Counted from the stretch's first letter, positions 8,556-16,620 are shown. The stretch: DNA of 55,865 bases from Clostridia bacterium (GCA_017507325.1 JAFWBD010000040.1:1-55865); one strand, 5' to 3'. The notes: generated by a model not told the origin, from the sequence alone. Translations and numbers: made by a program.

Positions 8556-8585
8556 ATTATATCACAAAAATACCTTGGGCGACAA
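8556..8585 (-). promoter_or_regulatory. Promoter of the rimM-ybbR operon
   Basis: On the minus strand there is TTGTCG (8580-8585), an 18-bp spacer and TATAAT (8556-8561), about 40 bp before the rimM ATG. Confidence 0.65.
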
Positions 8586-8694
8586 TAGTTTTTTCATCTT
8601 TTTCAAAGATTTCCCGTTTTTTTAAGCTTTTCTCCCCTCAAAGAAAAAAGCGACGCTCCGCCAAAAAACTTTTTCAATAATTTCAAGTTTCCTA

Positions 8695-8723
8695 TTGACA
8701 AATACACTTGACCTTGCTATAAT
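8695..8723 (+). promoter_or_regulatory. Promoter of the rpmG-secE-nusG-rplKA operon
   Basis: Perfect TTGACA (8695-8700), a 17-bp spacer and perfect TATAAT (8718-8723). A leader of about 85 nt with short hairpins (for example CCGCC/GGCGG near 8780) precedes rpmG. Confidence 0.9.
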
Positions 8724-8813
8724 GGAAGAACCTCTCGGGGTCTTTTTTTATGGAAAGATTCCCTCGGAGGGAGAATAACCGCCCCAAGGCGGATCACGAT
8801 TCGGAGGATTATC

Positions 8814-8963
8814 ATGAGAGAGAGAATCACACTGGCTTGCACCGAATGCAAGCAGAGAAATTACGATACGATGAAGAACAAGAAGAACAACCCCGACAGA
8901 TTGGAAATGAACAAGTACTGTCCCTTCTGCCGCAAGCACACTCTTCATAAGGAAACCAAGTAA
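8814..8963 (+). CDS. rpmG: 50S ribosomal protein L33
   Basis: 49 residues, the normal L33 length. It contains CTEC and CPFC, the two CxxC zinc knuckles of the zinc-binding form. CGGAGGA lies before the ATG at 8814. It is first in the rpmG-secE-nusG order typical of Bacillota. Confidence 0.95.
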   Translation: MRERITLACTECKQRNYDTMKNKKNNPDRLEMNKYCPFCRKHTLHKETK

Positions 8964-8984
8964 AATTTGATAGGAGAACAAAAA

Positions 8985-9272
8985 ATGGCAGAAGAAATCA
9001 AGAACAATTCCGCCCCGACTGCTCCTGAAAAAAATGCAAACAAGGTAGAAGCCAAGAAGGAAAAGAGCTCCAAGCCCGGCTTAGTAAAGAGGTGCGCAAA
9101 TTTCTTTAAAGAGTATCGCAGCGAGCTGAAGAAGGTGGTTTGGTATCCCAAGGATCGCGTGATCCACGATACCGGAATCGTTGTAGCCGCTTTGGCTGTC
9201 TGCGGTCTTGCCATCGGTCTTTTGGATCTTCTCTTCACCCAGATCATTCTGCTTCTGGGCAAAATCGGCTGA
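8985..9272 (+). CDS. secE: Preprotein translocase subunit SecE
   Basis: Essential small subunit of the SecYEG channel. 95 residues: a hydrophilic Lys/Ala-rich N-terminus of about 30 residues, then the conserved amphipathic segment FFKEYRSELKKVVWYPKD and a single membrane helix to the end. The ATG at 8985 has AGGAGA upstream; an in-frame start at 8967 would overlap that site. It sits 21 bp after rpmG and 20 bp before nusG. Confidence 0.95.
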   Translation: MAEEIKNNSAPTAPEKNANKVEAKKEKSSKPGLVKRCANFFKEYRSELKKVVWYPKDRVIHDTGIVVAALAVCGLAIGLLDLLFTQIILLLGKIG

Positions 9273-9292
9273 TCGTTTTAAAGGAGTCGACT

Positions 9293-9823
9293 ATGCTGGA
9301 AGACAATCTCACCCCCCACTGGTACGTTGTACACACCTATTCGGGCTATGAAAACAAGGTTGCCGTGAATCTGGAAAAGATCGTAGAGAACCGCAAGGTC
9401 GGCAACTTGATTCATGCGATCAAGATCCCCATGGAGAAGGTGCCCGAATCCGAGGGTGGAGACGGCGTAGCAGAGCGCAAGATCTTCCCCAGCTACGTGC
9501 TGGTGAAGATGATTATGAACGATGAAAGTTGGCACATTGTCCGCAACACCACGGGTGTAACCGGATTTGTCGGCCCCGGATCGATGCCGGTGGTTCTTTC
9601 CGACGAGGAGGTTGCCGCACTGGGTGTGGAAACCGCCACCGAATCCCTGCCCTACAAGGTGGGCGACAAGGTTCGCGTGACCGACGGCCCCCTGGCCGCA
9701 CACATTTCCTCCGCTGTTGTGGAAGAAATTTCCGCCGACTTCAAAAAGGTCAAGGTGCTGGCCGATCTTCACGGAAGAAGCACCAAAATCGAACTGGATT
9801 CCGCTTGGGTCCAAATTTTCTGA
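9293..9823 (+). CDS. nusG: Transcription termination/antitermination factor NusG
   Basis: RNA-polymerase-binding elongation factor that also links transcription to translation. 176 residues, with the NGN domain (WYVVHTYSGYENKVAVNLE, then ERKIFPSYVLVKM) and a C-terminal KOW domain (KVGDKVRVTDGPLAA). The ATG at 9293 follows AAGGAG. Length is normal and no insert domain is seen. Confidence 0.97.
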   Translation: MLEDNLTPHWYVVHTYSGYENKVAVNLEKIVENRKVGNLIHAIKIPMEKVPESEGGDGVAERKIFPSYVLVKMIMNDESWHIVRNTTGVTGFVGPGSMPVVLSDEEVAALGVETATESLPYKVGDKVRVTDGPLAAHISSAVVEEISADFKKVKVLADLHGRSTKIELDSAWVQIF

Positions 9824-9855
9824 TTATTTTGGTTTAACGCCCGAGAGGGCTTAAA

Positions 9856-9914
9856 CAACTGCCCGTAAGGCAGTTGTGGGAGGGAATCAAAACTTCGGTT
9901 CCCGCCATACCACG
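9856..9914 (+). promoter_or_regulatory. rplK leader hairpins (putative L11-operon leader)
   Basis: Between nusG and rplK are a hairpin CAACTGCC/GGCAGTTG (9856-9876) and then a GTGGGAGGG ... CCCGCCATACCAC paired element ending at 9913, just before the rplK ribosome site. A similar GTGG...CCAC element upstream of rplK is familiar from other Clostridia, suggesting a ribosomal-protein autoregulatory site. The ligand is not determined. Confidence 0.5.
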
Positions 9915-9928
9915 AAAGGAGTACCATT

Positions 9929-10354
9929 ATGGCAAAAAAAATCGTAGCTTACGTTAAGCTCCAGCTTCCCGCTGCAAAGGCAATGCCCGGCCCCCCTGTC
10001 GGCCCTGCCCTCGGTCAGCACGGTGTTGCAATCCCGAATTTCTGCAAGGAATTCAACGAGCGCACCAAAAATGACATCGGTTTGATCATCCCCGTTGTCA
10101 TCACCATTTACTCTGACAGAACCTTCTCCTTTATTACCAAGACTCCTCCCGCAGCCGTTTTGGTGAAGAAGGCCGTTGGAATCGAATCCGGTTCTGCCGT
10201 TCCCAACAAGACCAAGGTCGCAAAGCTGACCCAGGAACAGCTCCGCGCCATTGCAACTCAAAAGATGCCCGATTTGAACGCATCTTCCGTTGAGACTGCG
10301 ATGAGCATGATCGCCGGAACCGCACGCAGTATGGGCGTGACGGTGGAAGAGTAA
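9929..10354 (+). CDS. rplK: 50S ribosomal protein L11
   Basis: Binds the GTPase-associated region of 23S rRNA. 141 residues, normal length. Starts [18 protein letters not shown] and contains [19 protein letters not shown] and GTARSMGV, all conserved. AAAGGAG lies before the ATG. rplA follows 18 bp later. Confidence 0.98.
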   Translation: MAKKIVAYVKLQLPAAKAMPGPPVGPALGQHGVAIPNFCKEFNERTKNDIGLIIPVVITIYSDRTFSFITKTPPAAVLVKKAVGIESGSAVPNKTKVAKLTQEQLRAIATQKMPDLNASSVETAMSMIAGTARSMGVTVEE

Positions 10355-10372
10355 GAAAGGAGCGAGGCTAAC

Positions 10373-11065
10373 ATGAAAAAAGGAAAGAAATATCAGGCAA
10401 GCGTTGCCGCATTCGATACTCACAAGCTCTACGAGAGCGACGAGGCTTTCGAGAACGTGATCGCTTCCGCCAAAGCAAAATTCGACGAGACCATCGAGCT
10501 GCACGTTCGTTTGGGTGTTGACTCCCGTCACGCTGACCAGCAGGTTCGCGGCGCGGTCGTTCTCCCCAACGGTACCGGTAAGAAGGTTCGCACCTTGGTA
10601 TTCGCCAAGGGTGACAATGCAAAAGCTGCTGAAGAGGCCGGCTCCGATTACGTCGGCGCTGAGGACTTGGTGGCTAAGATCCAGAGCGAAAACTGGTTTG
10701 AGTTTGACGTTGTGATCGCTACCCCCGATATGATGGGTGTCATCGGTCGTTTGGGTAAGATCCTCGGACCCAAGGGCTTGATGCCCAACCCCAAGGCCGG
10801 CACCGTTACCCCCAACGTTGCCAAGGCTGTTCAGGATGCAAAGGCCGGTAAGATCGAGTACCGTCTCGACAAGACCAACATCATCCACTGCCCCATCGGA
10901 AAGGCTTCCTTCGGTAAGGAAAAGCTCGTTGAGAACTTCGACGCTTTGATGGGCGCTATCATCAAGGCAAAACCCGCCGCCGCCAAGGGCCAGTACATTA
11001 AGAGCTGTGTGGTTGCTTCCACCATGGGCCCCGGCGTTAAGGTAAACACCGCCAAGCTTGCATAA
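10373..11065 (+). CDS. rplA: 50S ribosomal protein L1
   Basis: L1-stalk protein and, in other bacteria, translational repressor of its own operon. 230 residues, normal length. Contains [36 protein letters not shown] and [19 protein letters not shown] precedes the ATG. It is the last gene before the separate rplJL unit. Confidence 0.98.
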   Translation: MKKGKKYQASVAAFDTHKLYESDEAFENVIASAKAKFDETIELHVRLGVDSRHADQQVRGAVVLPNGTGKKVRTLVFAKGDNAKAAEEAGSDYVGAEDLVAKIQSENWFEFDVVIATPDMMGVIGRLGKILGPKGLMPNPKAGTVTPNVAKAVQDAKAGKIEYRLDKTNIIHCPIGKASFGKEKLVENFDALMGAIIKAKPAAAKGQYIKSCVVASTMGPGVKVNTAKLA

Positions 11066-11071
11066 AGGCAC

Positions 11072-11100
11072 TTGACAAGTAAACCGATACGTGTTATAAT
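11072..11100 (+). promoter_or_regulatory. Promoter of rplJL
   Basis: Perfect TTGACA (11072-11077), a 17-bp spacer and TATAAT (11095-11100). It starts 7 bp after the rplA stop codon, so rplJL has its own promoter. Confidence 0.9.
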
Positions 11101-11104
11101 ACTT

Positions 11105-11225
11105 TTGTTGCCTAAGACAACAGGTAAGGATCTCCTTTGAAAGCCTCTGGCGCCTGTCGAGGAAACATTCCATTCTGCTTCGATGCATAACGGGACATTT
11201 CTTCGACCGGAGAAATGTCCTTTTT
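11105..11225 (+). ncRNA. Ribosomal protein L10 leader
   Basis: The untranslated leader of rplJ carries the hallmark start TTGCCTAAGACAACAGGT, a CTCCTTTGAAAGCCTCTGGCG segment with a pairing partner CGCCTGTCGAGG, and a terminal hairpin (11193-11220). This matches the known Bacillota L10 leader, bound by L10(L12)4 for feedback control of rplJL. Confidence 0.85.
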
Positions 11226-11226
11226 G
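11193..11226 (+). terminator. Attenuator hairpin of the L10 leader
   Basis: GGACATTTCT (11193-11202) pairs with AGAAATGTCC (11211-11220), followed by TTTTTG. It is 36 bp before the rplJ ATG, so termination here would block rplJL. Confidence 0.8.
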
Positions 11227-11261
11227 TTGTTTTGCTAAATTTGAAAACGGAGGTAAATACA

Positions 11262-11777
11262 ATGCCCAGTGCAAAGATTCTTGAAAAGAAGCAGGCAGAA
11301 TGTGCCGAGCTGACAGAGAAGATCAAGAGTTCCGTTGCAGGCGTTCTGGTAAGCTACACCGGTATTACCGTGGAGCAGGACACCCAGCTGCGTAAGGCTC
11401 TTCGCGAAGCAGGCGTTGACTACAAGGTTTACAAGAATTCCATGATCGGAAGAGCTTGTGACGCTTGCGGTTACGGCGAAATCAAATCTCATCTGGACGG
11501 CATGAACGCTCTTGCTGTTTCTGCAACCGATCCCATTGCTCCCGCCAAGATCTTGAAGGAATATGCTGACAAGATCGAAACCTTCCAGCTCAAGGCAGGT
11601 TACATTGACGGTGGCGTTATTGACACCGCGGCTGTTACCGAGCTTGCGAACACTCCTTCCAAGGAAGAAATGCTCTGCAAGATCATGGGCAGCATGATGG
11701 GTCCCCTGTACGGTTTGGCTTACGTTTTGCAGGCCAAGATCGACAAAGAAGAGTCCGGCGAAGCTGCCGAGGCCTAA
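11262..11777 (+). CDS. rplJ: 50S ribosomal protein L10
   Basis: Stalk base protein that anchors L7/L12 dimers. 171 residues from MPSAKILEKKQAE. Contains GITVEQDTQLRKALREAGV and YKVYKNSMIGRA, conserved in L10. The ATG at 11262 has GGAGG upstream; an in-frame start at 11232 lies in the attenuator region and is rejected. Regulated by the leader at 11105-11225. Confidence 0.97.
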   Translation: MPSAKILEKKQAECAELTEKIKSSVAGVLVSYTGITVEQDTQLRKALREAGVDYKVYKNSMIGRACDACGYGEIKSHLDGMNALAVSATDPIAPAKILKEYADKIETFQLKAGYIDGGVIDTAAVTELANTPSKEEMLCKIMGSMMGPLYGLAYVLQAKIDKEESGEAAEA

Positions 11778-11829
11778 GTCCTATTTTTTAACAAACTAAT
11801 TTTAAGATTATAATTCGGAGGTAATTAAA

Positions 11830-12204
11830 ATGGCTACTGAAAAGACTGCTCAGATTTTGGAAGAAATCAAATCCCTTACCATTCTTGAAATGAAAGATCT
11901 CGTTTCCGCTCTCGAAGAGGAATTCGGCGTTTCTGCCGCTCCCGTTGCTGTTGCCGGTGCTGCCGCTCCCGCTGCTGCTGCCGCTGAAGAGAAGAGCGAG
12001 TACGACGTTGTGATGACCAACTTCGGTGCTAAGAAGCTCGACGTTATTAAGGTTGTTCGTGAGATCACCGGTTTGGGTCTGAAGGATGCAAAGGATCTCG
12101 TTGAAGGCGTTCCTTCCAAGATCAAGGAAGCTGTTTCCAAGGCTGATGGCGATGAAATCGTGAAGAAGCTGACCGAAGCAGGCGCTTCCGCTGAATTGAA
12201 GTAA
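11830..12204 (+). CDS. rplL: 50S ribosomal protein L7/L12
   Basis: Flexible stalk protein that recruits translation GTPases. 124 residues: an N-terminal dimer domain, an Ala-rich hinge ([11 protein letters not shown]) and a C-terminal domain with [26 protein letters not shown] lies before the ATG. A terminator follows 35 bp after the stop. rpoB, the usual next gene in bacteria, is not here. Confidence 0.98.
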   Translation: MATEKTAQILEEIKSLTILEMKDLVSALEEEFGVSAAPVAVAGAAAPAAAAAEEKSEYDVVMTNFGAKKLDVIKVVREITGLGLKDAKDLVEGVPSKIKEAVSKADGDEIVKKLTEAGASAELK

Positions 12205-12238
12205 GAATCAATTCTTTTCTACCCGTCCAACAAAAAAG

Positions 12239-12273
12239 GAACATTTGTCTACCAAGACAAATGTTCTTTTTTT
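12239..12273 (+). terminator. Terminator of rplJL
   Basis: A 12-bp perfect stem (12239-12250 with 12255-12266), loop ACCA and seven T. The next hairpin-linker element begins at the end of the T-run. Confidence 0.9.
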
Positions 12274-12446
12274 GAATGATGTTTGCCTTCGGCAAATGAT
12301 GGCGGCTTCGCCTAATGATGCTCGCTTCGCGAATGATGTGTGCCTTACGGCACATTGGAGCAAACATCGCATCATTGCAAAGCGGAGTGGAGCAACATCA
12401 TATTTGCGAAGCAAATGCATCATATCGCCGCAGGCGATGCTTCATT
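12274..12446. repeat. Mirrored hairpin-linker element 2
   Basis: Left linkers AATGATG at 12275-12281, 12295-12301, 12314-12320 and 12332-12338; inverted right linkers CATCAT(T) at 12370-12376, 12396-12401, 12418-12423 and CTTCATT at 12440-12446. Hairpins between them: 12282-12294 (loop TTC), 12301-12312, 12322-12332, the central TGTGCC/GGCACA (12339-12354), a degraded TTGC/GCAA (12375-12395), ATTTGC/GCAAAT (12402-12416) and ATCGCC/GGCGAT (12424-12438). Exactly four plus four linkers and three plus centre plus three hairpins. Confidence 0.88.
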
Positions 12447-12474
12447 TGACAAACCGAGGGTTTTGTGATACAAT
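12446..12474 (+). promoter_or_regulatory. Promoter of the 12496 gene
   Basis: TTGACA (12446-12451), a 17-bp spacer and TACAAT (12469-12474). The -35 box is formed by the last linker of the hairpin element. Confidence 0.75.
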
Positions 12475-12495
12475 TACTTGTAGAGGCGATTTATA

Positions 12496-12969
12496 ATGTT
12501 GTTGCTAAATTATGATTTTTATGATATTTATGCGGTGCTGATATCGTTCCGAAATGACCCATCAAATACATTTAACGAGAAGATTGCCAAAACTATAAAA
12601 GCATTGTTAGAATCGCCCCAAGTGGATAATTTAATCGAATCCAATATAATTCGCCGCTCGATTGCAGAAATAGAAAATCTTGATATTGAACTGCTCGCTT
12701 GGATCAAAACAAACAATATATACACGTACGGGCAAAAGGTTATCAAAGAAGAAACTGCTTATCATATATTGTCCGCAGGATTTGCAGAGCTGTTGGTTTG
12801 CTTAAAAGATGAAAACTATAAGCGTTTTGAGGATTTGGCAGATGCGTTGCATAATGTTCCGATTATTCTCTCAGAAAGCCCAAGAAACTGTTTAAAACGA
12901 ATAAAGATAGAAATATCTACTTATCGAAAGGAATGGAACAATTCATTCTTAAAGGATATCATAAGGTAA
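12496..12969 (+). CDS. Uncharacterised 157-residue protein, AT-rich gene
   Basis: Not recognised. The product is soluble, mostly helical in appearance, with no signal peptide, membrane segment or cysteine cluster; it starts MLLLNYDFYDIYAVLISFRN. GAGGCG stands before the ATG at 12496 and a good promoter lies 22 bp upstream, so expression is likely. Codon use is AT-rich and unlike the flanking ribosomal genes (many ATA, TTA and AAT codons; its Asn-Val pair is AATGTT against the local habit), which points to acquisition. It stands alone between a hairpin element and a lipoprotein gene. Size and solitary position would fit an immunity-type orphan, but nothing seen proves that. Confidence 0.6.
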   Translation: MLLLNYDFYDIYAVLISFRNDPSNTFNEKIAKTIKALLESPQVDNLIESNIIRRSIAEIENLDIELLAWIKTNNIYTYGQKVIKEETAYHILSAGFAELLVCLKDENYKRFEDLADALHNVPIILSESPRNCLKRIKIEISTYRKEWNNSFLKDIIR

Positions 12970-13085
12970 CGGACACCTTTTTGGCGTTTTCACCTACACT
13001 TATGCACCGTTTGCGCCTTTCTTCGCACAAAAGGACGGGTAAGTTTTTTTGTTATAGTTTTTTTGCAATATCCTTCATTTTCCCC

Positions 13086-13114
13086 TTGATTTTTTCGTCA
13101 ATTCGTTGTATAAT
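13086..13114 (+). promoter_or_regulatory. Promoter of the repeat lipoprotein gene
   Basis: TTGATT (13086-13091), a 17-bp spacer and TATAAT (13109-13114), 33 bp before the ATG. Confidence 0.75.
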
Positions 13115-13147
13115 GTCAAAAAGGATTAAACTTAGGAGATCGTTTAC

Positions 13148-13759
13148 ATGAAAAAGCTATTTTGCTTCTTTTTGATGGTTGCCGTTTTGATGGCATTTTG
13201 CAGTTGCGATACGACTGACGTTACCACAACCGGAACCAATGAAGATGCTTCTACCAAAACCGAAGCCTCCACAGATTCCGGCAATGTGACCGAACCCGAC
13301 AGCGAAACGGAAGGTGGCAACAGTACCGAGCCCGCTACCGAGCCCGCTACCGAGCCTACTACTGAGCCCGCTACCGAGCCTTCCACCGGCGGAACCGAGA
13401 ACCCCGGTCAGGGCGGAACTGAGAACCTCGGTCAGGGCGGAACCGAGAACCCCGGTCAGGGCGGAACTGAGAACCCCGGCCAGGGCGGAACTGAGAACCC
13501 CGGCCAGGGCGGAACTGAGAACCCCGGTCAGGGTGGAACCGAGAACCCCGGTCAGGGTGGAACCGAGAACCCCGGTCAGGGCGGAACTGAGAACCCCGGC
13601 CAGGGCGGAACTGAGAACCCCGGTCAGGGTGGAACTGAGAACCCCGGTCAGGGCGGAACCGAGAACCCCGGTCAGGGCGGAACCGAGAACCCCGGTCAGG
13701 GCGGAACCGAGAACCCCGGCATCGGCGGTGTTATCCAAACCCCCATCGTTCCCATGTAA
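13148..13759 (+). CDS. Putative lipoprotein with fourteen GGTENPGQ repeats
   Basis: 203 residues. The signal peptide MKKLFCFFLMVAVLMAFCSC has the length and hydrophobicity of a lipoprotein signal; the second Cys of FCSC could be lipidated, although the residues before it are not ideal. After a Thr/Glu/Ser-rich part with TEPA repeats, residues 81-192 are fourteen 8-residue units, mostly GGTENPGQ, and the protein ends VIQTPIVPM. No enzymatic domain is present. The charge and Pro/Gly content suggest an extended surface stalk or spacer. The DNA repeat (24 bp) makes the gene prone to length change. AGGAGA lies before the ATG and a terminator follows. Confidence 0.75.
   Translation: MKKLFCFFLMVAVLMAFCSCDTTDVTTTGTNEDASTKTEASTDSGNVTEPDSETEGGNSTEPATEPATEPTTEPATEPSTGGTENPGQGGTENLGQGGTENPGQGGTENPGQGGTENPGQGGTENPGQGGTENPGQGGTENPGQGGTENPGQGGTENPGQGGTENPGQGGTENPGQGGTENPGQGGTENPGIGGVIQTPIVPM
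13388..13723 (+). repeat. Tandem 24-bp repeat, 14 copies, in frame
   Basis: 336 bp = 14 x 24 bp, each coding Gly-Gly-Thr-Glu-Asn-Pro-Gly-Gln; copy 2 has Leu for Pro and copy 14 Ile for Gln. Copies differ mainly at third positions (ACC/ACT, GGT/GGC), in a mosaic suggesting repeated unequal exchange. Confidence 0.95.
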
Positions 13760-13767
13760 GCTTTTAT

Positions 13768-13798
13768 GATTCCTCGCCTTCGGGCGGGGAATTTTTTT
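13768..13798 (+). terminator. Terminator of the lipoprotein gene
   Basis: Stem TTCCTCGCC/GGCGGGGAA around a TTCG tetraloop, then seven T. Confidence 0.85.
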
Positions 13799-13823
13799 GC
13801 GGTAAAAAGCCCACAAAAAATAG

Positions 13824-13857
13824 AGCCGATTCGGAAAAACATCTTTCCGAATCGGCC
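13824..13857 (-). terminator. Terminator of the 17432-13909 operon
   Basis: Inverted repeat GCCGATTCGGAA/TTCCGAATCGGC; read leftward it is followed shortly by a T-rich tract (TATTTTTTG). It lies 52 bp after the last gene of the leftward cluster. Confidence 0.75.
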
Positions 13858-13908
13858 CTTTGCTTTGCAAATTCAATTTGTAAAAGCCGTGAAAAAACGA
13901 CCGTGCAA

Positions 13909-14886
13909 TCAGTACATTCCTTCGCAATCGGGACAGATCTCGCTCAAGAAGACCTCTCTTCCCCCCTCCTCGCGGGAGCGAATTCCGCCGATGACCAATT
14001 TCATTAACTCTACGGTTTCCGCAAAGGGAAAGGGCTCCTCGCCCGTACGAAGCCAATGGACGAATACGTCCAGCTGTTTTTTAAAGGAATAATAAGAATC
14101 CGTGTCCACCAACTGACGGGAGGCAGCAGTGCCCATCAGAATCACCCCGGCTCCTGCCATTCCGATTCCCTGAATGACGCTGACGTCGCACCCGCTCTTG
14201 TGCTTGATATGAAGCACGGCGTGCTCGTAGCTGCCCGTATTCCGAACCGATACAAAGCCCTGCCCCAAAAAGGGATAGATACCCTCCAGAGCGTGAATTC
14301 CGTAGGTTTCATACTTTTTGGCCATCGTAGAAATGATGTGGAAAAGCTTGCCGAATTCATAATGGTTTTCATACAGCATTTCATTGCCCTTTTTATACCG
14401 AAGCGAAGAGGAAGAAATGAATTTTGCCCCGTCCCGACGCCATTTGATGAAGGTGCGCAGATCCTCTTCCCGATTGACAAGGGGCTTATCAATAAACATC
14501 GGGATGCCCGCTTCCACGAAGGGGCGGCAACGCTCCACGTGCTCATCGCCCACGTCGGTGGCCACGATCACCGCATCCACCTTTCCGATCATTTCAGTAG
14601 GATCATCGTACACCGTGGGGATCAGAGCCGCTCTGGCCATATGCTCGGCCTCCTCCCGCTCCGCATAGCCCGTACAGCAAATACAAGTAATTTTAGCTCC
14701 GGGAATTCCAAAGGTATGAGGGGGCTGCTTTTCCAGATATCTTGGGATCACGGGAAAGCCGCAGCTTTCCATTTCCACGGGATCATAGCCGTTGAACATG
14801 GCGCTCCAGGAATACGGATGCCCGTTGCCCTCGGTCATACCGAGAATCCCAATACGAAGTTCTTTTTCTCCAAGAGGAAAATTCAT
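13909..14886 (-). CDS. Gfo/Idh/MocA-family oxidoreductase
   Basis: NAD(P)-dependent sugar or polyol dehydrogenase family. 325 residues: an N-terminal Rossmann part (LRIGILGMTEGNG, a lengthened glycine loop), AVIVATDVGDEH, and DKPLV in place of the usual EKP, then the C-terminal beta-sheet substrate domain. The ATG at 14886 is chosen for its GAAAGGAG site. It ends a four-gene operon with an aldo/keto reductase, an HpcH-type aldolase and an SDR, so it probably acts on an intermediate of the same sugar or sugar acid. Substrate unknown; the acidic, Cys-rich end (EICPDCEGMY) is not typical of the family. Confidence 0.8.
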   Translation of the reverse strand: MNFPLGEKELRIGILGMTEGNGHPYSWSAMFNGYDPVEMESCGFPVIPRYLEKQPPHTFGIPGAKITCICCTGYAEREEAEHMARAALIPTVYDDPTEMIGKVDAVIVATDVGDEHVERCRPFVEAGIPMFIDKPLVNREEDLRTFIKWRRDGAKFISSSSLRYKKGNEMLYENHYEFGKLFHIISTMAKKYETYGIHALEGIYPFLGQGFVSVRNTGSYEHAVLHIKHKSGCDVSVIQGIGMAGAGVILMGTAASRQLVDTDSYYSFKKQLDVFVHWLRTGEEPFPFAETVELMKLVIGGIRSREEGGREVFLSEICPDCEGMY

Positions 14887-14904
14887 CGCAATTTCTCCTT
14901 TCAA

Positions 14905-15825
14905 TCAATTCTGAGGCTTCGGACGGGACAAGACCTTCATAATTTCGGGGATGTCCACCTCAGCAAATTCTGCTTGCAAGGTCTCCTTCACCGCCGAGGA
15001 AAGGGCGGGGGCATCGAAATAAGAAATGTTCTCCCGCACCTGCTCGGGGGTATCGGCGCCCAAAACGAGGCTGGTTACCCCTGCGGTATCCCGCATAAAG
15101 GCGATGGCCAGCTGAGCCACGCTCATATTCTCTGCGGCGGCAATTTCCCGCAAAAGGCGGATCTTCGGAACGGCGTGCTCCAAAAGGATCGGATCCGTGA
15201 TCTGATCGGGGTTCAGGAAAAAGAGCCCCTGCAGAAATACGCTGCGCACGAACACGGTGTAGTTTTGCTCCTTCAGGCGGGAAACGGTTCCCGAAGCAAT
15301 CAATCTCTGATCAAAAATGCTCATGGGCACTTGCGTTGCGGTAAACTGCGGATAACGGAGCATTTCCTCAATATCCTCTCGGGTATAAACCGAAACACCG
15401 ATGGCATCGGTATAACCGCATTTTACGATTTTTTCCATAGCAGTCGCCAGCTTTTCACAGTGATCGAAAAGATCCACGGAATTGTGGAGCAAAACGCAAT
15501 CCACCTTTTTGACGCCGAGCTTTTCCAGGGACGTTTCAATGGAATTCATCACGTGGGCCTCAATATTGCAAGAGGGATCCTTTGCCACGCGGATCTTGGT
15601 GGTGATATGGGGAATCTCTCCCTCCCAGGTCTTCAAAAACCTTCCAATCACCTCCTCAGAATTTCCGTAGGCTCGGGCGGTATCCAAAGAATGAACGCCG
15701 TTTTCAAAGGCGGCGCGCAGCATTCGAAAGCTTTTTTCTTCATCGGGCTTTCCGTTTTCATTGGCAATGCCGTAATTCATTCCCAATTGAACGGTTCCGA
15801 TGGTCATAAGGGACGGTTTTTTCAT
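14905..15825 (-). CDS. Aldo/keto reductase
   Basis: NAD(P)H-dependent reductase with a TIM barrel, 306 residues. The catalytic set is visible: Asp and Tyr in SLDTARAYGNSEEVIG, Lys in HITTKIRVAK and His in VDCVLLHNS. MSVAQLAIAFMRD and LVLGADTPEQVRENI match the cofactor-binding C-terminal part. It lies 18 bp before the MocA-type dehydrogenase and 9 bp after the aldolase gene, within the operon. Likely role: aldehyde or sugar oxidoreduction in the same catabolic route. Confidence 0.87.
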   Translation of the reverse strand: MKKPSLMTIGTVQLGMNYGIANENGKPDEEKSFRMLRAAFENGVHSLDTARAYGNSEEVIGRFLKTWEGEIPHITTKIRVAKDPSCNIEAHVMNSIETSLEKLGVKKVDCVLLHNSVDLFDHCEKLATAMEKIVKCGYTDAIGVSVYTREDIEEMLRYPQFTATQVPMSIFDQRLIASGTVSRLKEQNYTVFVRSVFLQGLFFLNPDQITDPILLEHAVPKIRLLREIAAAENMSVAQLAIAFMRDTAGVTSLVLGADTPEQVRENISYFDAPALSSAVKETLQAEFAEVDIPEIMKVLSRPKPQN

Positions 15826-15834
15826 AGTGCCTCC

Positions 15835-16620
15835 TTATTTGATCGCGACAATATCACGATCGGAAACCGCCTTGGCCAGATCGCCGAAATAGTGATACAA
15901 GGCTACCACGTCCGCACCGGTGCTGATAAAGGTATACCCCATTTGCACCAAGGAATCAAAATTGGCGGCACCGCCTATGGTTCCCGCAAATTTTCCGTAT
16001 TTTCTGGCAGTAGCGGCTACCAGACGGCGGGTTTCATCCACGCGGGGATCCGATCCTGCGGGCGCACCGATTCCCTGCGCAAAATCCGCAGGCCCGAAAA
16101 AGATCATATCGATGCCGGGAAGGGCGCAGATCTCCTCCAATTCCGCCAAGGGCTCGGGATCCTCGATCTGTACCACGGTGAAGCGCTCCTCGTTGGCTTC
16201 CTTGATGTAATCGGCGGCACGAACCATACAGAATTTACCGTCGGCATTGCCACCGTCGATGGGGCGGCGGCCGATGGGATGAAACTTGGTGTAATAGACG
16301 ATTTTTTTGGCCTCCTCCAGACTCATCAAATGAGGAACCATGATCCCTGCGGAATCCGCCTCCAGGGGACGGCAAATGTCGCTGTAGCACCCCTTGGAAA
16401 CACGGGTCAAAACGTCAACGTCGTAAGCCTTGGCGGCACGAACGGCATCCTCCACCGAGGTCATATTGTTGGGAACGTGCTCCAGATCGATCCAAATGCA
16501 GTCGAAGCCGCACATAGCGGCGATCTCCGCACAGCGGGGATCGGAAAGATTGAGCTTGGTGCAGGTGGCTACCTTTCCCGCTCTCATTTGCCGCAGAACA
16601 CGGCTTTGTCTCATATGCAT
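15835..16620 (-). CDS. HpcH/HpaI-family class II aldolase
   Basis: 261 residues of the pyruvate-dependent, metal-using aldolase family (HpaI, GarL, RhmA). Signatures are FDCIWIDLEHVP near the N-terminus, metal-binding VVQIEDPEPLAELEEI and DMIFFGPADFAQGIG. Start chosen at 16620 with GAGGGAGGG upstream; a start at 16641 would overlap the previous stop. Members cleave 2-keto-3-deoxy sugar acids or related hydroxyacids into pyruvate and an aldehyde. With an SDR, an AKR and a MocA dehydrogenase beside it, a sugar-acid breakdown path is the best guess; the exact substrate cannot be read from sequence. Confidence 0.85.
   Translation of the reverse strand: MHMRQSRVLRQMRAGKVATCTKLNLSDPRCAEIAAMCGFDCIWIDLEHVPNNMTSVEDAVRAAKAYDVDVLTRVSKGCYSDICRPLEADSAGIMVPHLMSLEEAKKIVYYTKFHPIGRRPIDGGNADGKFCMVRAADYIKEANEERFTVVQIEDPEPLAELEEICALPGIDMIFFGPADFAQGIGAPAGSDPRVDETRRLVAATARKYGKFAGTIGGAANFDSLVQMGYTFISTGADVVALYHYFGDLAKAVSDRDIVAIK

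Noticed and set aside
12245-12496. Short open frames through the mirrored elements (also 36144-36329 and 42273-42488)
   Set aside because: They consist of hairpin and linker sequence, lack ribosome sites and give no plausible protein.
13157-14056. Long open frames on the minus strand and in a second plus frame through the lipoprotein repeat
   Set aside because: The 24-bp repeat keeps every frame open once one copy has no stop. The lipoprotein frame has the signal peptide, ribosome site and promoter; the others do not.
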